13,363 nt of DNA. Source: Cephalothrix spiralis (lineage: Eukaryota > Nemertea > Palaeonemertea > Archinemertea > Cephalotrichidae). The translations under genes were made by a program, and so were the position numbers. Under the pieces are notes generated by a model. That model was not told where the DNA came from and did no database searches. It saw only the letters and a program-made list of their open reading frames with translations. The stretch covers positions 1-13,363 of the forward strand of contig JAUCNG010147761.1 of the NCBI GenBank assembly GCA_032353305.1, written 5' to 3'. Of this stretch, positions 1-9,800 are shown piece by piece (within the stretch, counting starts at the first letter, position 1; every line of letters starts with the position of its first letter).

Positions 1-200
1 CCGCTTCCGATAAGTTATTATAAATCAATTTATACGATATCCGATTACGATAAAATATGTCGGTCATCAATATTATTTGATATTCGACTCCGATAAGATA
101 TGTAAACTTAATAATTCGATAACCGCTTCCGAACTTTTTAACGCAATTATTCGCTTTCGATAGGGCTTAAATGGCCATTAAAAATTATTCACTTTCGATA
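1..200. repeat. Degenerate ~40 bp tandem repeat
   Basis: Six starts of a motif close to YCGCTTCCGATA lie at 1, 41, 84, 123, 151 and 189, spaced 40, 43, 39, 28 and 38 bases apart. Between them the sequence is AT-rich (TTATA, AATTAT, AATATT). The array runs off the left edge and fades after position 200. No coding potential. Confidence 0.6.
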
Positions 201-598
201 TGAGGCAAGGGGACCCTCATGCACGTTTCCCCTCTATGTCAAACATACGTTGAAAAGTTCACCGTTTTGTTTGATGGTGACCTGGGGGTTTGACCAGACG
301 TTGACCGGTGCATTAGGCCTGTCGACTCCGTAGTCCGTATATGTAGTCATTCTATTTTGTTTCTCTATTTTTTTAAAAGTCAAAGTTGATACTTAGAATA
401 GAAAACAACTAGTAATTGAGTAGTATTCTTACCACTGTTGTGACAGAATATCTACAGTTAATAAATTGTATACAGCCATTTCTATAGACGATTTCTTGAA
501 GCAAAAGACGGGGAAATACCAAGCGTGCATTCATTTTTGTAAAATATGTTTTTTTATTTCTTGCCTTAAGCGACACAAAAATAGGATACAGCAATGTC
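201..598. other. 5' intergenic stretch without a recognisable gene
   Basis: No coding signal. TGACC-type words recur in one orientation at 278-283 (TGACCT), 291-296 and 302-307, which could be nuclear-receptor half-sites or chance. The rest is AT-rich and featureless. Confidence 0.5.
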
Positions 599-800
599 AC
601 TTCCGGTTTTAATTATGTACTAATTTCAATTATCTTATCACTTTAAGAAATTAATAACATCCCCTTAGTTTTTTATATATTTTAAGCAATCAAAAATATT
701 GAACACTATGGCTAAAAACTTTAATTTTAATATAAAAAATTATAATTGGATGCATCTGATTTTAAATTAGGTCACATGACTTTGCAAAATGGCGGGCTTG
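599..800 (+). promoter_or_regulatory. Probable SLC35F6 promoter and start-site motifs
   Basis: Motifs seen: ACTTCCGG, an ETS-family site, at 599-606; TATAAAAAA at 731-739, TATA-like; ATTGG (inverted CCAAT) at 745-749; GTCACATGAC at 771-780, which contains the MITF/TFE M-box core TCACATGA; and AAAATGGCGGG (787-797), which fits the YY1 consensus AANATGGCGGC and overlaps the ATG. ETS plus a start-codon YY1 site is typical of housekeeping promoters with very short 5' UTRs. The transcription start is not visible, and whether the TATA-like run matters in such AT-rich DNA is unclear. Confidence 0.5.
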
Positions 801-886
801 ACATGTTATCAAATTTTACTTGCTGTAGGAATGTTGATTACTGGAAGTATTAATACGATCAGTAAAAAGGCTCAAAATGATATTAG
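789..886 (+). CDS. SLC35F6: SLC35F6 exon 1 (start codon, first membrane segment)
   Basis: Starts at the ATG in AAAATGG, a good animal start context with A at -3 and G at +4. It encodes residues 1-32 and two bases of codon 33. The first helix runs from about residue 5 to 24 and contains the family signature TGSIN. Donor AG|GTTTGT is weaker than the others. A nearby alternative GT at 891 would put exon 2 out of frame, so 886 is chosen. Confidence 0.93.
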
Positions 887-3800
887 GTTTGTGAGATGTG
901 ACCAATATTTTTATTCCTTTTGCTGCATTTCTGGAGGGGGTGCAACCTTATTTCATCGGTCTACTTGAAATTTTGAATAGCAAAATAATTATAATTTATA
1001 ATGTTGAAATTGAATGCTGACACTGTCACAGTGTGTCACTGTCAGTCAGTCAGTGTCACTATCAGTAGCACTCATTCATTTCATTGCACTGGCACTACCG
1101 GTACTGACAGTTGTAGTGAAGCAAGCTATTCTGGAACGAGTTGGCTCAGCTGCTCAGTGTGTCCCAAACTACCCAAAGCCCGAACCAACCATGTCCAAAG
1201 GCAAAGGTAGCTGAATAATGGGCCAACGCTACAGTTAGACTTCTTTTTTAGTGGCCCAACTCTAATATAGTGCATTAAAAATTCATTACCTGTGGCATTT
1301 AAGGGCTAAAATTTAGTAAAAATGAGATATAGATTCAATATTCTAGACATACACATAGCTGAGGTACGGTATCATACTTGAAGGCATAATCGTCATATTC
1401 GTTTTTAAATATTTTTTTGGGGTTGGATGTATACTTAGAAAAACTACCAAATCGTTGTCCAGAAAAATGCGAAAATAAGCAAATTTTTTTAATGTTTAGA
1501 AAAGTCAAATTATCTTGAAATCTAAACGGTGGACAAAATATTATGTTCAACTTTTTGGGCTCCCAAAATGATAATCTACAACTGGTATGAAGGATTTTTT
1601 AAAAGTGATGTGCTTTCGATTTTTTACAATTTTTTTATTTTTTACAATTAAATACTTAGAAGGTAGACACAATTATCAAAACCTAAAGCCAGTTGGGACC
1701 ATATTTTTGCAGCAGCCATCTGGGGGTAGCCCTCATCCCCATTAGTTTCAATGATTTTATCAATCAAGAGCTCTGCCTCTGAAGCCCTGAAATACCCTAG
1801 AACTAGGGTCTGTCCCCAGACAGCCTCTTGGTCCTGAGTTGGATAGTCCTAAGATGTTACTTGTACTGCATATAAATTGTATCCTTACTTTTGGAAATGT
1901 TTAGTCATAATCTGTGTCAACATGTCTTACTAACCACCAAGAACCAAATTACTCATTTGTAGGCCTATTACTCTATTTGTACCTATTTAACCCGATACTT
2001 CAGTCGACCTATCTACCTAACCTCAATGAACCAAAATACTAAATCAGTATATTGTACTCTTACATTTGTAACTATTTAACCAGATACTTAATTGACTAGC
2101 AATGCTTTGAATATTAGATTGAATATTAAAATGTACAAATGTCTATTTCAGCGCTGCAGGGTATTTCAACCATTCCACACCTAATAACACTGCAACAGTG
2201 CATAAATTTGATCATCCATGGTTCCAAACAATTATTATGTTTCTGGGTGAAATATTGTGTTTATTTGGTCTCCTTATTCATCGTAGAAGGGAAAGATCAC
2301 AGTACAGAAAAGAGGTAATATGATGGTGATTGAGAATACTTTTGCCTTAGCCTTTCTGACATCTAGAAAATTTAAACTTTATGAGTCATATACAACTCTG
2401 CCGCCAAAATGTAAAGAGACTTAACTCCATTTTATGAAATTTTACAGGAGAGACGTTTATAGATTTGGATTTGTATTAAAAGTATATGAAGAGTGACAAA
2501 TAAAGGGTCAAAAAACAATATTTAGAAATGTAATCCATCTTTGAAACTTCAGGATATGATAAAATACCGTATATTTAGTGTATATATGCAATAAAAAGTT
2601 TCCCGCCAAAATGGAGTTAAGTCTCTTTACTTTGTGGGGGCAGAACTTATCACTCTACTTTTTTAATACTCTTTTTAGTTCATTATTTTCTAAATCACCA
2701 AAGAACTCAAATTAATTCATGGGATGCATTATCTCTCTGGTAATTTGAAGAGAAATGAAGAATTAATATGGATGATATACTCTTGAAGTAATTAACAGAT
2801 CATTGTTTAGTAGCGTGTGACATTATAAGAATTCATTGAGCAGTTTACAAATATTGTTTCATTTAAGGTAGCCGAATGCCTTGAAGAAGGAACTCAAGTA
2901 CCTGATCCACCAAATCATCCTAGGTATGTATAATTTCCTATTACAAGAAAGAAAAGGCATTAGACCAATGCCAACTGACACAGCACAGAATTTAAAAAAC
3001 AAATTTATTGATAATCAAAATTTTCAGTCCTATATGACCTTCTTCAGTGGTCATTGTTCAATACAGCCTTTATGCCATGGCAAATATGAATAAAAAAAAC
3101 TAACAAGCTTTTTCAAGGGCTTTTAGGCCTTTATCATGCGAGGTTTTATTATGAATGCTTTTCTTTTTTATTTCAGGATTGTTCAGCTTATCATCTGTTT
3201 TCCTACAATTTGTGATTTAGTAGGGACCTCCCTTGCAGGTATGCTATACATCTATAGAACATGACATACATTCTAAGTGTTTCTTATCTATTAATCTATT
3301 TAATGATAATTATATGATCGTACTGTCGCGAACGATTTAGGTACAGAGCTGTAGGCCAAATAAACGAAAGGTTTGATGGAGACATGTTCTCTTTTTCAAA
3401 AATTTATGTCCTGTAAAAGTTTCACTTCCTTCCTTTCAGGGGTCGGTTTGGTTTATGTCAATGCTTCAGTGTGGCAGATGTTGAGGGGTTCTATAATAGT
3501 ATTTACTGGAATTTTGTCAGTGAGTATCAGTTTCTCTATTTTTTTCGTTAAAAAATCCATAAGTTACGACCGAAACGGTCGGCGTATTCGTGACCCTTGA
3601 GTAAGATCAGAAGTCCAGTTCACCTCGTGGGGCCTCGGTAACGCTTAATACTTGGAATGGAATTTGTTCCTCCTTTAGGATAGACCTGGTTATAATCGGT
3701 ATATAGAAAATAGCGAGGGGTATGTGCCCAAATGGTGCTTGCAGTAGCTGCATTACTCTTACTGGCCTGATGACGGTACGATAAATCAAACATAGCATTC

Positions 3801-6800
3801 AATTAATGAGAGCAATATTCCCACTCGACCAATCATATTGATTTTAAGGCCGGGGTGAATATTTATCGTCGGAAATCAAAAGGGATCTCTAAATCTACGA
3901 GGCGCCGCCTCCGGAATATTCAAGGCACTTATTTTTGCTAACGTATTTTTTATTTTTTGGTGCACAAAATAGACAAAACAAATATTTAAAAAGTGGCCCC
4001 TAGGTTAAAATACGGGATCTACTACGTAACATCCAAAATGACTTTGGCCGAGTAACACTACTGGCTACTGAAGTATACGTGTACTATAATTGTAGAAATT
4101 GTTTCCAAATATATCCTGTGTTTTTGCTACTTTTTGAGAAATTATTGATATTTTTACTAATTTCAGAAAATATTTTTAAAAAGAAAATTAAGGGGTATCC
4201 ATTGGCTTGGCATGCTCATAGTTATGATTGGTTTAGTATTAGTTGGCCTTTCAAGTGTGTTAAAAGGAGGTGGATCGAAAGATGGAGACGGTGGAAAAGC
4301 TGTGTTAGGTAAGGCCCAAATGCACTATGTTTGAGTTGGCCAACGAAACTGTAGCGTCGATCGACCGTTAGTAGAGTTATTACTAACATAAGCTCTCCAT
4401 ACTCCTAACTCCAAGCCACACGTTTGATAGTACCTTAGTAAATTTGATATTATAATGTGAGAAAATATTTGATCGCCATTTATAACCTCGTGATTTTGGA
4501 CTTTCTTATCGGAAGCAAGCGCGGTGTGCCGAAGTGTCCCGATACTGATGCATTTATATCCGTTACGTGGTTGGTTTTAAGGGTAGAGTAAACGTGTGTG
4601 CGAATATAAATGATCTTGGAGCGGAATGATTCAATTCGCAAGATGGTTTAAATCGAAAAAAATCGTTGCCGTGCCGTGCTGTGGCGCAATGGATAGCGTT
4701 CCGGAGGTACCTGGTTTGACTCCCTCAGGTGGGTATTATACACCGGATACTAGGTTCTTCGGTCAGTATAAATACGTGGAGTAGGACAATGTCCCTCCCT
4801 TCCAGTAAATAGTATAATCGGTATATAGAAAGAGATTAGAGTGCGTATACTGCCTCGAAAGATCTTAGAGATCCAAACAACCTAGAAATTCCACGGTTTC
4901 AAGACAATGTCTCACCCAGCGATCTTTGCATACGCAGACAGATTGCATATTCCTTTTATAAATTCCTGACAATTAGCTTTACTAATTTTAGGTATAATAT
5001 TTATCCTTGCTGGTCAAGTAGTGAGTTCTGTCCAAATGATAGTAGAAGAATTGTTCATTAAATCAAGAGGTTACCATCCATTACAGGTAAGTTAAAACAT
5101 ACTCTGCTAAATAAATGTATTTCATTTAGGATGTCTATGTCATCTAAAACCGGAGTGAAGTTGGCGGCCAATTATCCAGCGGCCCAGTTTTTTATTTTGC
5201 CTTTTGTTTAACCTGAGATAATTATTCTGAGTTTTTTGTGTGGTATAATATCCATTTGTTAATCATATAGCTTTTTTACTAAAAAAACTCAGAATAATTA
5301 TCTTTGGTTTAACAAAAGAGCAAGATAAAAAAACTGGCCGCTAGAATAATTGGCCGCCAACTTCACGCCGGTTCATCTAAAAACTGAGGTTGTCTCATGA
5401 AGTCATGTTTTTAAAGCTATACGTCAGAAGGTTCTAAACTACATTGTAATACCTAGGTGTCCGCTGGAAACGCAGGAAGCCATCCCACGTACAGTGCCTA
5501 CGATTCAAGGGTAATTGAGAAATGATGAATTCCGATAGTTAAGACTTAAAATTATTAATATGCTCTGCTAAAAAACAAACATTTTGTGCAAGACGCGCGC
5601 AAAAAATGATAATTTTTCTTCCGATAAGAATAAAAGTCCTATATTTTCTATAAATTGAAACATTGACTGCAGTTAACGGCGAAATGGTATTTTTTGCATT
5701 GAGCGAGAGTATTAGATAAGCTGGTCGTCTTCTACTTAATAACGACTTTAATCAGTTTTAGGATTCGAAAATCGATTTCGTTTTCTTTTTAACTGTTAAG
5801 CTCTAATCGTGCTTCGACTACTATAATTTGGCTTATTTATATCATTAGATTCCATGACTACGATTATGAGCAATAATTATGGACTTCTAAAAAATTTCTA
5901 CAATTCTTCCTAAAATTATGTTATGGCTCGCTTTGACCCATATCTGTATATAGAAAAAAAAAGGCGAAGGGTGCAAATAACTGCAAGTAAAATCGGCCAA
6001 GTTGTCTATGCCTTGCTGGGCTGATGACATGTATATGCGATATGATATTGAGCTTCTCAATGTGGCGTTTTAGTATATCAGTCTAGATTGAAGAGACTCA
6101 TTTTGATTGCTTAGGTCCAAATGCCTTTGTCAAATTATATATTAATTAGAATCTACCCAGTCCAATACAGTAACCTTGCGTGTTAAACTTATATTATTGG
6201 TTTACTTATAGGTTGTTGGAATGGAAGGATCCTATGGTTTCCTCATAATGGCAATAGTAAGTTATTTTTCAACAATCTTCACAATCTTATATATACTTTT
6301 TAAAAAGACAAGTAAAGTCGAAAATTTGTGTCTATTTATGATTGTTGCCTGAGTCTGTGGTTCTTGCTTTTTTTAGCAATTTGTCGCCTATTCCAAATCT
6401 GAAGTTGATCAAATGAAAACTGCGAACAATATTGTCTGTAAACCGACGAATGATTAAAAATTGGCATTTCAGGTGGGTTAATTCGCCCCCCTGGAACCCC
6501 TGGGCCTGGTGAACCTGCATGTCCCAATAATCAGTATTGGATCACCGTCTTAATAAGATTTATATTTATTTTTTTCACTGTGGGGAATCTCTACTCTGAA
6601 AATTAAGAGCTATCGGTGCGCCTCCGCGATATCCTCTATCCTAATCGCGTGGGCTTAACGCGTGGGCATTTCCAGTAGGTCATGAACAAACTTGCGTTTA
6701 ATGACGGCGGATTGACCTCACTATTAGTTTATGAAGCGTGAGAAAACAACAAGGAGGACAGTGTTATTGATGGAACAACGACAAATAACAAATAGAGAAA

Positions 6801-9800
6801 TAATATAAATAATTTTTATTTCAGGTTGTTCTTCCAGCTATGTATTTCATTCCCGGACCACAGCTAAATAATTCATATGAAAACAGTTTAGATGCATTGT
6901 ATCAGATAAAGAATAATCCGATGTTGTTGTGTTTCTGTCTCCTATATTTATCATCAATAGCATTTTACAATTACTTCGGCCTTGCGGTAACAAGATCTTT
7001 AACAGGTATGTACTAGGCATATGCAGACGTGTGCGCCAACGCGCCCCGCCGCCGCCGTTTGATTTCTATCCACCGGCGATAAAAATCAACCGGCGCGCCG
7101 CCGAGTTTTTTCTAGTTCACACACTTTTTACACGATTTTAAAAGATTTAGGTTTGATTTTTAAGGATGAATCCTCCATCTTTTAGTTAGTACTAATTTTA
7201 TTTTTTTTATTTCAAATTTTTGATCAAGTTCAAATCTTCTTTTTATTTGTTTTGGAATATTGACAGCAAATCTTCAAAAACTAAGATTTTTGTATAGCGC
7301 CGACGCCGAATGCTGTGGCCAAAAAAAGAACGGCCGCCGCCGCCGAGTAAGTTGTTTCACGTCGGCGCACACGTCTGAGCATGTGGTCACCTAAATTTAA
7401 AACGAGCTTGCCGTTCTTAAGTGTAAACTACTTTTTACCTCAGTTGATATCGTTTAAAAGTTAAGGTACCCAGTCAAAATTTCAAAAATCAAAATTATAA
7501 ATTATGATTGGGCCAAAAATATTTCTTCGGGGTAGATAGATAAGATTTGATTAATCTGACCAGAGATATCAAAATGAGTCTCTTAGACCAAAATTTCAAA
7601 ATCCCTTTTTTCTATAATTCATTTCTTTTCTAAAGACACCAGAATCCTGTACTCCCACCAGGGGCCCCAGGAATGGGCCTCTTGGACCAACCCCGTTAAG
7701 GCGCTTCGTCCCGCATATTCGAATTTGACTTCAAAACTGAAATCAGTTGATGGCAACAGGTATAACATCGCTTCGGCGTAAGAACTCTTGAATAAAAAGC
7801 GTACCGGAACTCCCCCGACTAACTACACTGATTAATGATCACTGATAGTGTTAAAAATTATATAAAAATTTATTAGATCTAATTTCTCAAAGGAGATTTC
7901 AGTTCATTATTTATAAATTCAACTTTAACAGCACTTAATCTTTGAACACATTTTCTCATGTGGGCGTATGTCGTATAAGGAAAAGGTTAATAATAAATTA
8001 AAACGGAAACAATTAAAGACAAAATTAATTGGGTATGCCTTTTTGACGATATGTTGCTTTGTATTTGTTTTTCCGTGTGTAATGTGAGTTAATGCTTGCA
8101 TGGATGATAGACAAATTTGTTATTTGAACTGATGATAACCTTTAGTATCTAAAATTGATGTACATGTACGATACCAACGTTTTGGACCCGGAGGCGGGTC
8201 TAGCATTGTCATAAATTGTGGACAGCTTTCGTAAGTCTCCAGTCTCGTTATTAACACATACAACTGCAGATAATTAGATATAGTTCATCGACCTTTACAA
8301 TAGTACCGATTTAGACTCAGAAGCTTAATTATAGTCTGCTAAAGAAAGGCCGCCCCGCGATTTACCTTTCAACTCGGTTTTATTTTTACGTAGACTAGGC
8401 GGGGCGAAAATTTTGTTTATGAAACTATCGGAAGCTATCGTGACCACATGTCTGGAAAACCTGGAAATGTCATGGACTTCCAAAACTGTCATCGAATTGT
8501 CATGGAAAATTGAGAGAAAAAATAGTGAAAACCTGGAAATGTCATGGAAAAAATGTTTTTGTCGTGACTTTTTCAAGTTGTCGCGAATGGAAATATCTGG
8601 ATATGTCAGGGAAAAGTCATGGAATTTTTTCTTCAGAAAGTTGTGGCCACCCTGTTTTTTCTTCATTATTATTTTGTTAAGAACGATTGAAAATAAATGT
8701 TAACGATGATCGTAGTTAACGAATGTTTTTGGATCCTGGGGATCTTTATCAAAAAAGATTTCTATTACATGTATTAGCATTATTTAAAGTTAAATTTAAT
8801 AAAACTTATGCATGTTAGGGTTAAATCTAGTTAAATTTAAGATTTAATGTCAAACGTACATCTAGTTGTAAATCTAGTCACTGTTGGATAAATCGGACAG
8901 GGGCAATATTGGAGCACACGTAATATAGTATTAGAAATCTTTGGACAATGTTAAAACTGTAAAATAGATCATCCATTTCTCTCTGAAACAAAGGCACCGG
9001 TGCTCCGGATACCGCGAACAGTTCCCAAACAGAATTATTAGGGGAAAATTTTAAAGATTTCTCTCCCTTTAATTGACATTGATGTATTTATTTGCTTGTT
9101 TGTTTTTTCAGCTGTACATAGAACCTTAATTGATGCTTGCCGAACTATGTTAGTCTGGATTGTCGATCTTTTTATATATTACGTAATTACCAGAGTAAGT
9201 GCTTCAAATATTAAAATGTTTTTTTATAATCTAATACTCTAGTAAACAAATGTTTAGTATCCGTTAGATCAGTGTACGTCCTATCAATTCTTACATTATT
9301 TGGTTTTATAAAAAAAAAAGGTTATGGAAATATTTTGCATGAACCCCACCGGAGGTGGGTGGGTATAAATAATGCCGAAATGCAATTTTTTCCCACACTT
9401 TGCAAATTTATTCCTGGACTGTTTTCCATTGCTTTAGTCCTCTAAATCATGTTACATCATGAATATTGATTTATTTAACTCTTAAAACATCATAATTAAC
9501 CATATAAAAGCTGCAAAATTTGTAGAAAAAATATGCGCGCGCTGGAAAATGCCGGTAAAAATTTGTTCGTAGAAAAGGGGTGGTGGTACTAAGTAGTGGA
9601 AAAATTAGCAAAAGTCCAAATTTAGGGGTTGGGTGGGTACCGAAACCCATTTTGCATTTTTTTTAGTTTTATTTTAGTTTTATTTTATATTTTGACACAA
9701 AGATCAATGTAAAGAGGAATATATATACAAATGTACATGTATTCCCGATGTAAACCAAATAATATTTAAAAAATTCTCTTTCTTAGTTCCTTTATTTAAA

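Larger units (their letters stand above)
5087..6211 (+). other. SLC35F6 intron 7
   Basis: Donor GTAAGT, acceptor TTATAG. It contains a fold-back element with target duplication (5140-5381) and a SINE fragment (about 5930-6065). Positions 5382-5929 are AT-rich with no recognisable feature. Confidence 0.75.
7006..9111 (+). other. SLC35F6 intron 9 (longest intron)
   Basis: Donor GTATGT, acceptor TTTTTTCAG. It contains a hAT-like MITE (7024-7377) and a second hAT-like remnant (8436-8654). Positions 7378-8435 are mainly AT-rich, with GTCAAAATTTCAAAAATC near 7474 weakly echoed near 7588. Around 8822-8848 is a small AT hairpin (TTAAATC paired with GATTTAA) among repeated TAAATCTAGT words. No gene seen. 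Confidence 0.75.

Noticed and set aside
278-307. Nuclear-receptor response element from three TGACC words
   Set aside because: Spacing (13 and 11 bases) fits no standard direct-repeat element, and only one word is a full TGACCT half-site.
1001-1214. Two overlapping plus-strand frames rich in Ser/Val/Cys
   Set aside because: Low-complexity CACTGTCA/CAGT DNA in intron 1; no domain and no start or splice support.
3373-3600. Exon 5 read through as a single 75-codon frame starting at 3373
   Set aside because: The conserved part begins exactly at the 3440 acceptor and ends at 3519. The extra residues on both sides are intronic and match nothing in the family.
4670-4735. Functional tRNA gene
   Set aside because: A and B boxes are present, but the anticodon arm is about 10 bases short and no acceptor stem closes. 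It reads as a SINE head.
6332-6527. Possible collagen-like exon on the minus strand (GHAGSPGPGVPGG)
   Set aside because: Only three to four Gly-X-Y units with a broken register, no matching splice sites, and the plus strand is equally Pro/Gly-rich. A decayed collagen fragment cannot be excluded.
8325-8703. Overlapping open frames on both strands (113 and 96 codons)
   Set aside because: They lie on a hAT-like remnant. The repeated peptide words (NLEMSW) simply mirror the CCTGGAAATGTCATGGA DNA repeat, with no transposase motif.
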